Assembly: GCA_018398765.1 (NCBI GenBank)
Contig: JAHBMJ010001248.1
Location: forward strand, 1-31,503
Length of the DNA stretch: 31,503 nt
Source: Chromera velia
Taxonomy: Eukaryota; Sar; Chromeraceae
Direction of reading: 5' to 3'
The notes under the pieces are model-generated. The model ran no database searches. It was not told the origin of the DNA and saw only the letters and a list, made by a program, of their open reading frames with translations. This document shows positions 12,101 to 22,961 of this stretch, piece by piece. Position 1 is the first letter of the stretch. Every line of letters starts with the position of its first letter. A program made the translations under genes and the position numbers.

Positions 12101-12961
12101 GCCTCCCCTCACTCAACCCCCCAACAGAGAAAGGGGGGCACACACGCGCAGGCGATACCAGACCACTCGTGGGAAAGAAAGACCAGGAAGCGGCAGGCTG
12201 GGAGGCATCCTATGTAGTCCTGTAGGACAAGAAAACCTTTTTGCCATGTCTCTCCATGTCTTTCTCCCTACCTCTTTTTCTCCGTCATTTCCGGGAGGGC
12301 GTTCAGAGCGCTGGAGATGTCGGAGGTCGAGAAGTCGGCATCCGGGGCTGCATGAAGAGATAGATACAGGTCGTTGGGCCAGCTTCCCCTTGCCGGAAAA
12401 GCGAAATAAAAAAAAGTACACAGACAACCGAGAAAGCCATTCCGATAGGACTGCTTGCGTCCTGAGCCGCCTAGCATTTCATCAGACCATTTTCAAAATC
12501 TATCTTTCTTCAACTCAATTCGATTCCTTTCATTCGTTCTTGAGTCCCACCCTCGTCCACTCACTGACTTCCTAGGTGTCTCCCACTCCCTGTCCGATAC
12601 TTGCTAGTTTTGCACACTGGGGAGATTGCTATAAATTTCTCTGGCCAACGGACAAGAGAGGCACTCCCTCTTCTTTTCCTTTCACGAGAGCCTCTCTCTG
12701 TCCCAGGAGTTGCCACCTTCTTGACTGACTCACTGACTGACTGACTGACTGACTGACTGGACTGACGGACTGACTGACTGACTAGTCGACTGACTGACTA
12801 GTCGACTGACTGACTGACTAGTCGACTGACTGACTGACTGACTGACCGACTGACTGACTGACTGACTGACTGACTGACCGACTGACTGGACTGACTAGTC
12901 GACTGATTGACTGACTGACTGGACTGACGGACTGACTAGTCGACTGATTGACTGACTGACT

Positions 12962-12994
<33 letters not shown>

Positions 12995-13286
12995 GACTGA
13001 CTGACTAGTCGACTGACTGACTGACTGACTGACTGACTGACTGACTGACTGGACCGACGGACTGACTGACTGACTGGACTGACTGACTGGACTGACGGAC
13101 TGACTGACTGACGGACTGACTGACTTACTGACTGACTGACTAGTCGACTGACTGACTGACTAGTCGACTGACTGACTGACTGACTGACTGACTGACTGAC
13201 TGACTGACTGACCGACTGACTGACTGACTGACTGACCGACTGACTGGACTGACGGACTGACTAGTCGACTGATTGACTGACTGACT

Positions 13287-13319
<33 letters not shown>

Positions 13320-13376
13320 GACTAGTCGACTGACTGACTGACTGACTGACTGACTGGACTGACGGACTGACTGACT

Positions 13377-13408
<32 letters not shown>

Positions 13409-16400
13409 GGACTGACTGAGTGTCTGACTTACTGACTGACTGACTAGTCGACTGACTGAGTACCTGACCAACTGACTGACCACCTTGGCGATTTGCAGTC
13501 AGTTGCGCCATTTTCGTGTTGTACTCGTTGAGCGCTTCGTGCGCTGCCTGCAGAAATACACAGACAGGCCCCCATGCCCACACAGGCAAGCACGCTCACG
13601 GAGAGAGCGAGAGAGGAAGAGAGACTTCGCCTGTGTTGGTCCTGCCGGAGATGTACAGAGCTGACGTCCCCCTTCCACGCCAAAAACAAAAACAGGGGCA
13701 GTCAGACAAGAAAGAGGCAAAGGGGGGAATGAGCCAAAAGGAAGGGCCACAACCGGAAATGCAAAGGAAAAGGACGAAGACACAGATAAACCCATTCCAT
13801 CCACCGGAAATTGGACGTCCTTCATGCGCGAACCCTCCAACCCAGCATCCTTTTCAACCACGCTTCCCCTCTCTAGCCTCCACCCGCACCCAAACGTAGG
13901 TAGACAGACGGACTGACAGACAGACCATCGCAGCGTTTGGAAAGTCACTCCCTGCGTGTTTTGCCCACAGCGCGTCTGAGTGGTCCAGGTCAAATTTCTT
14001 CGGCTGCAGGGAAAAGGAAAGAACAGAAAACGAGACAGGTACTCACTCCCAGAAACTTTTTCCCCCGTGCGATTTGAAGGGGGCAAAGCAATGCAAACAA
14101 GCAAGCAAACGTCGAGATCTCGAGAGAGAAAGACAACCCGGGGGAAAGTAGGAAGCCTGTGCATGGACCACATCATGAGGGAGAGAGGAAGGCTCAAGAG
14201 GAAAGAACTCGCTGCAGCCATTTCTTACGAATTCCCCCCTGCATTGCATGCTTTCAGAGAACAGACTGACCTTAGGAGGAGCCATCGTTTCTCCCCCCAT
14301 CCCGCCTCCCGGATCTTCTGTCGGCACCGTCACCTGGTTCAACCTGCAAGCAAGATCATTCGTTCATTGTTTGTGTATCGATAACTAACTTCGGTTGCTA
14401 CTGCCACACATGCAGACATTTTTCACCTCGGAGTCCACCTGCCCCCCCCCCCCAACCCCCAAAAAAAAGACACACAGAGGGAGGGGGAGGGAAGGGGAGG
14501 GAGGGACAGCGAGAGGGAAAGGAAGATGTCTTATGTCTTGTGTTCTCTTCCCTTTCCCAGATAGACAAACGGACAAGCACGGAGCGTGAAGCTCATAGAA
14601 TCCTGCGACAGATGAAGAACAGATGTGCCGCAAGAATGGAAGGAACAGTCTCTGCCGATGATCACGATCGCAAGCAGACCAAAAGGCAGCCGTCGCCAGT
14701 TGGAAGGCACTCCAGACTTCCCTCCCGGCCCCCAAGAGAGAAAGTCATTGCAATCACTGACCGCAGTCCGAGGAGGTCATGCACGAGTGCCTGGTACAGC
14801 CACGTGTGAGCGATCATCACGGAGAGGTCAAAGTCTCGGTCCTGCATGTTACAACATTTGGTTGGGCATGAGAATGAAGAAAAATGGAGAGACACTTTTC
14901 CTTCTTTCCGAGAGGGGGCAAGCCCTGAGAGAAAGAAAGTACGGGAGGGAATCTACAGAAGGGAGCAAGGAGAGAGAGGGCAATTTGATGACTGATGACC
15001 CACCCCGGAGTAGAGCAGAAAGTGCATACAGATGGTGGTACGTTTGGGGTCCGGCTGCACACTTCTTTCTCTCTTTCTTTTTTTCTTTCTTTTTTTCTTT
15101 CTTCCTTCCTTCCTTCCTTCCTTTCTTTCTTTCTTTCTTTGCGGTCTCTCTTACGATCCTCTCTGCCCCGCTTCCTTTACCCATTGGTGCGTTTACCCAT
15201 TCTGTTGCTGATCAGCAAGAGCCCTCATTTTACCCCTAAGGCAGGGCTGACGACTCAGAGCGTTACGGTACAGCGCCAAATTCGGAATGAAAGAGCTGAC
15301 TGACCAGAAGAATCAAGCAGGGTCTCTGAGAGGACGAGGCTGCGAAGAGAGACTGCGTCCCGTGGGCCGTTTTCCTTCCCAGAAGCGCCTTCAGCTTTGC
15401 CTGCAGACAAAAGAACCAGAGTGTAAAGCCACCGATACATGAAACTTCTCTGCTTTCTTCCTCGGAGTGACTTTGAACTTTGCCTACGGAAAAATGAAAC
15501 CAAAATTGGGAGACAAATGATCACAAGTCAAATACGCTGCCCAAACGACCAACAGTCCAGCTATGCAAAGGGAGGCACCACTGGCAGGGGGCCGAGTTGC
15601 AATCTCAATCAAAGCAGATCAACAGACACTTCCACTTCCGTTCAAAATCCAAATACGACGCTCGAGACTGTGTGGGGCCATGAGTGCGAGGAACCTTCAA
15701 AACGTGTATCTGGATGGCAGCACTAACTGGCTGACTGACCGATAGCCTCTCCGCTACCAGCTGGGACGCATGGTCTTGGGGATATCGTATGACGGGGACT
15801 TGCCCTGCATTTCACAGACAGACATCGCATGACGGGGACTTGCCCTGCATTTCACAGACAGACATCGTATGACGGGGACTTGCCCTGCATTTCACAGACA
15901 GACATCGTATGACGGGGACTTGCCCTGCACCGACAGACAGACCGTTTGTTCACTCATTCAGTTTTTTGTTTTCGAAATGAGATCTGAAAAGAGGGTCTGT
16001 CTGACGTTCCCTGTGGGAGCATGGTCTAGTATTGAAAAGTAAGAACAAAGGCAAAGAAGAGGTAGAGACCCAACAGAGAGATTAGAGGTGGCACAAGCAG
16101 ACGTACAGGACAAGACGGAACAATAGAAAGACACCCACCCCAAAAGATCTGCCCCCCCCCCCTGCACCGAAACATCTAACTGACCCAAAGTGCAGACCAC
16201 AGAAAGGAGCCCGTCAGCGATCCGTTCAATGCAGGCTTCAATCTGCAGAGATGGGATCGGGAAGGGATAAGACAGACAAGCAAATGTTGCTGTGCTGCTG
16301 TGATTTGACTGCTTCTCTCGTACCAAACGAGGACCGTCTTCCAGATAACTTGCGGGGTTCAATTTGGAATACGCAGTTGAACAAAGGAACGACGCACGGA

Positions 16401-17534
16401 AAAACATGAACTGGGCTTTAGGAAGCTGTGAAGGAACATGTGAGAGAAGCCGCTCCAGTATCCTTTGGTGCCTCTAGAAAAGAGAGTGAAGCCTCCATCC
16501 ATCGGGAGCCTCTCAGACTCAGAGAGAGGGCCATATTCACAGAAGACGCAAACAATGTAGAAATCGAAAACCGATTGCAGACTGAGAGACAGACACACAC
16601 ACTGACCCTCGAGTCCTCGTTACCGTGCAGCTCTTCATACGCCCTGCCCATGTTCAAAGAGAACAAATTGGGAGAGAGAGAGACGAAGGACAGGAACCTG
16701 TCACAGACCTTCGCGACTTTCAGGACGGAACTCTGCATCAAAGATGAAAACAGAAGAGGGCAATCTTTGAGGTTTGCTGCAAGATGAAGAAGCAGACAAA
16801 CATAAGGAAACACGTGAAAGATAGATTTCATGGAGCTTCAGAGCACATAAAAAGATCGATAGTGGATTTGTGTCTCGCTTCTTTCCCAGAGACGCCCACT
16901 CGTTCCCGTAAAAGAATGTGCGCTTCTACGAGTCCTCACGGCTGCTGGCTGGTTTGCTCTAATTCGGCTTTTCTTTGTTGAACCCGCTCCACGAATCCAC
17001 CCGACTCACCGCCTGCACTGTTCCCTTCGCAAGAGCATCGAGGAGGCCCTGAGAGACGGGGGACGAGAAGTTGATGTAGTAGGTGTGGTAGAGGCCCTTC
17101 TCGAGATCAGACACGATGCGCTGGATGTTGTCCTCTGTGGGGTCCACAAAGTAGACGGCAGGGGCCTCCACGACAGGGGATCTCTCCTTCTCTATTGACA
17201 GGTGAAGCGTCACTGCGTGCTGTCGGAGAGATCCGATCTGCAGAGAAAAAGAGGAGGGGGCAAAAGATGCATTGGCAACCGGAGGTAGGCAGTGGAGGCG
17301 GGGAGGTGCATTCACAAGTCCGACCTTCATCAGCGTCGCCAGTCTGTCTTGACATTCTTTGTCGTACAGAAGGACCTTCCAAGTGACACTGCCCTCAGAC
17401 CAGGCGCCTCCGGAGCGTGAGCTCGTGTGTGCAGACAGAGGCACGGAAGCGTCACTTGTGGTGGAGAGGTTGAGCATCCGGATGACCGCATTCTTCTGGG
17501 CCTCCAGAATGTTCAGAGACATAGACGAAGCCAT
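8579..17534 (-). CDS. SLY1: SLY1 / SCFD1, Sec1-Munc18 family regulator of ER-Golgi SNAREs (20 exons)
   Basis: Exons in transcript order: 17534-17325, 17237-17010, 16732-16607, 16242-16185, 15804-15740, 15400-15305, 14841-14762, 14343-14271, 14003-13926, 13547-13481, 12347-12272, 12034-11983, 11687-11636, 11444-11388, 10978-10928, 10658-10554, 9873-9839, 9564-9372, 9054-8972, 8659-8579. All phases agree, giving about 621 aa, close to plant and human SLY1. Landmarks: WKVLLYDKECQD and YFVDPTEDNI in domain 1, VPVIRYP, the Sec1 signature QRPCLILL-DRDFDL, LYQALVHDLLGL, ALPEMTEKK, AGVKQLLTKRQL, MDPRA, IVFVVGGGNYVE and a final IIYGATEL. The ATG at 17534 gives MASSMSLNILEAQ. The family clasps syntaxin-5-type SNAREs during ER-Golgi fusion. 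The least certain joints are exon 10's donor (13481 or nearby) and exons 16-17, where a small exon could be missed. Confidence 0.93.
9057..9108. repeat. (CA)n(GA)n microsatellite at the 3' end of SLY1 intron 18
   Basis: On the + strand an uninterrupted CA run is followed by a GA run. On the SLY1 sense strand this reads (CT)n(GT)n and runs directly into the acceptor TACAG before 9054. The simple repeat thus supplies the pyrimidine-rich tract of the splice site. Confidence 0.85.
12723..13480 (-). repeat. (GTCA)n microsatellite array starting at the 5' splice site of SLY1 intron 10
   Basis: About 760 bp of tetranucleotide repeat, CTGA on the + strand and GTCA on the SLY1 sense strand. It begins at the proposed donor GTCAGT right after the exon ending at 13481. 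Variants (GGACTGACGGA, GATTGACTGA) and a palindromic spacer ACTAGTCGACT recur. A longer block of about 42 bp, CTAGTCGACTGATTGACTGA and onward, recurs near 12897, 12939 and 13262, showing higher-order duplication. It fills roughly two thirds of the 1.1-kb intron. Confidence 0.9.
15784..15942 (-). repeat. 40-bp tandem repeat (4 copies) duplicating the acceptor and exon start of SLY1 exon 5
   Basis: Units at 15784, 15824, 15864 and 15904 are near-identical; the fourth diverges at its end and is 39 bp. On the sense strand each unit has a (TCTG)-rich intron end, a GCAG acceptor, and then the 21 bases that open exon 5 (coding GQVPVIR with the preceding G). Only the acceptor at 15804, in the unit next to the exon body, keeps the SLY1 frame. 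Confidence 0.9.
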
Positions 17535-18417
17535 AATGACCAACAGGCATCAAAGAAGCGTGAAGCCTGCTCCTGGGTATCTTGCAATGCAGGTGTGTGC
17601 GGCTCTCCTTTCTGATCTCAGCGGAGACTCCCTACACCTGTTGTTCACGTCAGAAAGATCCTCATCGACTTGTTGGTGCAGACTGCGCCGACAAACCGGC
17701 GAATAATTTGGAGAAATTTCAGGAAGACGAATTTGGCTCCACAGCGGCTTTCGCAGTTGTCTACTCTGCAATCCACAAGCGCAGGAACGGAAAGCTTCAG
17801 AGGGAAAGATGTAGATTTCAACGAAGTTGAATGAAGTGGACCCTTGCAAAATCATTGCCGTCTCGACTGGGGCGGTCACAGAATGTCACACGCAGATTCA
17901 CGCGCGGGCCAATGCGGGCCATGCATCACATTGGATCTCCGCCGCGCGCGCGGCTAAAAAAAATTAGACATGCTAATTCTCTCCCAGCTCGCTGCTATAC
18001 TATGCTGCTACTGCTACCGGCCTCAGTGACAACCATCTGTCCCAACCTTCACTCTCTTTGACAGTATTAAAATAGTCGTCACAGGTTTTCCTATTTGCGG
18101 ATCCACTTCCGTGACCAAGCGCAAAAGAGGCACTCGCTGTCGGGCACGTTTTGAGCTTCGCAGTCAGAAGTCGTTTCTGTCGGACGAACGTTTTCCCTTT
18201 CTAAGTGCTGTCCTTTCCTGGAGGTTTTTTCTGTCTATAGGAGGAGCGCGTGCCTCATTTTGTTCGACTCTCTAGCTGGGAGGAGATTTTTTGCTTTGCA
18301 TTTAGCTGCTTTTTAAGGGACTTTAGGGCCGCTTTTGCGAGAGGTAGTCTGGAAGGAGAATTGCTACCAATCCGTCTCCCTCAGAAGAAAGAAATCCGAC
18401 TCTCCCAGAAGACGAAA
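17535..18417. promoter_or_regulatory. Bidirectional promoter region of SLY1 (-) and malectin (+)
   Basis: 883 bp lie between two divergent ATGs. It contains a CCAAT box (17909-17913) and an inverted one (ATTGG, 17930-17934) beside a CG-rich core around 17900-17955. The right part (about 18100-18417) is pyrimidine-rich and is probably the malectin 5' UTR. The left part (17535 to about 17830) shows chance open frames only. The roles of the boxes are inferred from position. Confidence 0.5.
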
Positions 18418-19022
18418 ATGAGGACCCTTGGGCCAGCCCTGGTCCTCGCCTTACTAGTCTCATGTGAACTTGCTGCGGGTGCACCAAAGGCAAAGGTCCT
18501 CTATGCCGTGAACTGCGGTGGGTTTTGGTGAATCGTCATTCTGCAGAGGAGACGGGGAGTGATAGGGCGTCTCCCTCCCTTCTGAACCCTCGTCCATCCC
18601 TTCTGCAGACCGCTGAACTTCACCTTCTGCCACTTCTTTTCTACAACCCTAGAGACTGTAAAACGCTGTGTGCTCCACTTTTTCTGTGCCTGCAGGGGGG
18701 CCTCTGCACCACGACAGCTCCCTGGATATCACTTACAATGCTGACACCGGATTTTCGGGGTAAGTCTTTTTTTTTTCTTTTCTGAGGTGGCCCTGTGTCC
18801 ATGCAAACGAGCCGCCGAGTCTTTGTCGATGCTGGCGAGAGGGGCAAGCTGAGAATGCTGGAACGGGGTAAGAAAGACGAGGATATGGAGATATCGAAAG
18901 AAGTCAGAAAGAGTGGAGCACTGGTCATAATGATTCGGTGAGGTTCTGCACATTCTCCTCCCTCCGTCCCTCCCTCTTTCTCTCTCTCTTTCTCTTTCTC
19001 TTTTTCTTTCTCTCTCTCTCTC

Positions 19023-19089
<67 letters not shown>

Positions 19090-21519
19090 GTAGGCAGGTC
19101 CAGTATGTGTGTCTCAGTTTCCATGTGTGTTAGACGAGAGACGCCCTCTTCGTTGACTCGAAATTCCATCCCTTTGCTCTTCTGTTCTCTCTGTGTCCCC
19201 TCTCATCTCCCCCCTGTGTGTCCTTGCAGAGGCGTCCCGAGCGATGCCGGAAAGGAATTCTGTCAGTCAGTCAGTCAAGTGGGCAGGCAGTCGACCTGAG
19301 TCTATCTGCTGGCGGGGATTCCTGGGCCCCCGTAACTCAACTGGGCCCTTGTAATCAATTGCCTGTTCCTGCTTTTCTCTCGGTTCGATCTTGCTTCACC
19401 CTTTCGGTTTATGCGTCCTTCGACTTCCGCCGTTCTCTATCTGACCGGTAAAACGTCACCAAAGCTCAACTTGTTTTTTTATTTCGCATGTCAAAAGCCA
19501 ACGACCGTCTTTTGTGTCCTCCCCCTGCAGCCCCGATGGCCAGAGTGAGGGACGACACTGTGTACCAGACTGAGCGGTACATTTTGGAGGGGAACCTGGT
19601 CTATCAGATCCCTCTGAAGGGCAAGGGGAAGAGAACGCTGGTCTGCAAGTTCTCTGAGGTCACTGGGGGGCGGGGGGGGGGGAGGCATCAGATCAGGCAA
19701 AAGAAGCAATGCTTCCTTCATGCAGGGGCAGAGAGAATAGGGACGTGCGAGGAGGGGCACTGGCGCTGACTCAGAGCTATTTCGGATGTGTATGTCCTTT
19801 CTGCAGTCTTTTCAATTCCCGGTGAAGAGAAAGAGGGGGTTCGGATGCGGCAGGTTTAAGTGCTTTTGAATTTGCATGCATTAAAATCTGCACTGCAGGT
19901 TTACTTCTCGGCACCTGGCCAGAAGGTGTTTGCCGTCATGGTGGGGTCTGAGGTTGTGGTGCCTCACGTGGACATTTATGACTCTGTAGGAAAAGGTTGG
20001 AAGGGGGGGGGGGGCTCTTCGTGCGTTCGTGGTTTGGAGACCAAGCTTTTTCGTTTGCTGTCGTCATTGAATCTTGACTGCATTGTCGTATATATCCATT
20101 TCTTTCCCCTTTGCTTGTTAGGAGTGCCACATGACGAGATTGTGGAGATTGAGAACAAGGGGAAGACCCTGGTCGTCAACGTGAGTCCAACAAACAGACA
20201 AGTTGTTTGATTTGTGAGCGAACATGAGGACACACACACACGCGCGCACAGACACGCGCACGTATACGCAGACGAATACAGACGAAAAAGCTTGTGCGCA
20301 TGCACTCGTACACAATCCCTCTTCTTCTCACATCCACAGAGAGGAGGGGGGAGGGAGGGAGGGAGGGAGATCGAGAGAGATTTTTGCTCTTTATTGAGAA
20401 CCGGGCAAACGCAAGCATGAAAATTGATGCACGAATGGGGGATTTCAGTTCAGTCAATGCTACAGCAATGCGTGCAGTGCCCCCTGAACCCTTTCTTCAC
20501 TCAATGGAGGAAGAAGAATCGTCTCTGAGCTGATACCCAAAAGCCGGACTTCGCTTCAACCGGAATCTGTCGAGGAGTACCCAAGTCTTTCCTTTTCGGC
20601 TCCCGAATGCTACAGATAAATGCAGGAGAAGGCACACACTCTCAAAATATGCCCCTTAATTTCCCCCCTTAATTCTTGTTGACTTCACTTCAGGGCAAGG
20701 AGATTCCTGACGGAAGACCAGGGTGGGATGCCTCCAGTTCCACAGTGGCTGTGATCTTCAAAAAGTTGCATGCGGATAACCCGAAGGTACGTGGGTTCGT
20801 GTGCCTGTGGCGGGCTATCTTCCTGCATGTCTGCCGGCGCGTTCTGCCTCTATGTTCGCTTCATGTTTTCTCCGTTTCCGTTTGTTCCTCTCTCGGTCGT
20901 TTTGTCATTCTCTCTCTGTGTAACATTCCATTCATTTGTTTTCTTCTCTGTGTGTGTGTGTGTGCAGATTAACGCAATTGTGGTTTATGAAGGAGGGAAA
21001 GAAGGTCAGTCAGTATGTGTGAGAGACTTTTGCCCTCTCGCGCGTCTAGGAGTGGTTTGGTGTTCCCTGTTGCCCTGTTGCACTCAGTGTTTGGATGCGT
21101 GCATGTGTGCACTTATAAATGTGTTCTATCTGAGGCACGGAACTCTAGGGACCGCCATCCGACGGCAACTGGCAATGCAACACTGATTTCTGTCCAAAAC
21201 AGCGGTATGTGTGCCTCTATTTACATGCAGGAGTGCCGAAAATGAAACCTTGGGACAGGCACGCAGAAGAGAGGGCACACGCAAGGAGAGTCGAGAAAGC
21301 CTCTCAAGACGTGAGTTGACAGAAGATGGCGGAGTCCATTAGGTCACCTGCTTGCCTGTCTGCCTGCCTGTCTGCCTGCCTGCCTGCGTGCATCTCCTTG
21401 CGCTTCTGTCGGTCTCTTCTGCAATGTGCCCTTGTAGAGTGTCTGCATTGGATTCGGTGCTTTCTCCGTGCAAACGGATTGCGTGTCTCCTTCGTGCCGC
21501 CCTCTTGTTGAGAGTTCTC

Positions 21520-21552
<33 letters not shown>

Positions 21553-21688
21553 TGTGGGTCGGAAATCGGCGGCTCCTGGGGGCAGAGTGAGGAAGAAAAT
21601 CGTTTTCAAAATAATGATCGTTCTCGAAAATCACCTTTGGATTCATTTTTCTGCCGGCGACCATTTGTACTCTCTCTCTCTCTTGTGT

Positions 21689-21731
<43 letters not shown>

Positions 21732-22011
21732 CGATCGATCAAGACGTGCAGCCTCAAGAGGACGAGACGAGGGAACAGGAACATGAGGTCGACACTGAGG
21801 TCAGCAGATTAAGCAACAGAAGAAGAACGGAGGGGAGACGCGAAAGTCGTGTTTGCGAGTCGGAAAGAAAATCCAGTGGACTCAAGGAGCGCAGACAAAA
21901 AAACGATGAGTGCATCCATGCAGGAGGGGATCCTGTGGGCATGCAGAGAGAGGGGGATGCAAGGGAGGAGGGGGGGAGCCGTGCATGTGTGTGTGGGTGC
22001 GCACCCATTGA

Positions 22012-22049
<38 letters not shown>

Positions 22050-22764
22050 CTCGATGAGTAAGGGTTCGCCAGCCCGCATTTTTCTGAATCAGCGGATAAG
22101 CCACGGAAGTGCCTCTCTGTGTGTGCGTCCGTGTGTGCAGACTGTGTTCGACCAGAGCCTCCTAGACGACGACATTTGGGTCAGTCTTCTACTTTCTTTC
22201 TAAAGACAAGACACAGACAGCTGTTGCGGAGGGGTTCGACGTGAATTTCACTGCATGCAACTCTGGGTTCTCGACGCCGCACTGCCCTGCGTCTGTGTTT
22301 CGTCCTCTCTCTGCAAAGGCATTTGGTGCTTCCCCTTCCTTCTTGTGATGATCCTTGTTGTCTGTGTCTCTGTCCCTGCATGTCCCTGTGTCCTCTGTTG
22401 CATGATCTTTGCGTGGGGCCGTGCGGAGAGAGCGTAGTCCTGCCTCTTGCACGTTTTCTTCAGGATTTCCAACTGTCTTCTTCTGCGTGCGTGGGCGCCT
22501 GTAGATGAGCATGCAGCTGTGTACATGCATGTTCTTTCTGTGTCTGTCTGCAGGGCACGGGGTCGGAGGGTTCGGGTATTTTGGCGTCTGGGGAGGGGCT
22601 GTTGCTGCTGGTTGCCGGTCTTGCCTGTGCGGCTGTGGCGGGTTTGCTGATGTGCAACTGGATCCTCTCGGGGGAGGACGCGGGGAAGCGGTACTCGGCG
22701 GTCAGTCTGTCGGTCTGTCTGTCTGTCTGTCGTCTGTCTGTCTTTGTCTGTCTGTCTGTCTGTC

Positions 22765-22803
<39 letters not shown>

Positions 22804-22828
22804 TTGTCTGTTTGTCTGTTTGTCTGTT

Positions 22829-22895
<67 letters not shown>

Positions 22896-22930
22896 TTGTC
22901 TGTCTGTCTGTCTGTCTTTCTTTGTCTGTT

Positions 22931-22961
<31 letters not shown>

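Noticed and set aside
13140-13589. Minus-strand open frame rich in SQSV repeats, as a repeat protein gene
   Set aside because: It is the readthrough of SLY1 exon 10 into the (GTCA)n intron array; the repeat cannot encode stops except at variant units, so its openness is not evidence of a gene.
15784-15942. CRISPR-like direct repeats
   Set aside because: The 40-bp copies are contiguous with no spacers, sit in a spliced eukaryotic gene, and include exon sequence.
15958-16407. Extra SLY1 exon around 16360-16400 (frame containing AYSKLNPASYLED)
   Set aside because: It faintly resembles the SLY1 loop before IERIADG, but the exon ending at 16607 joins in phase directly to 16242 and gives the expected spacing, so it was not needed.
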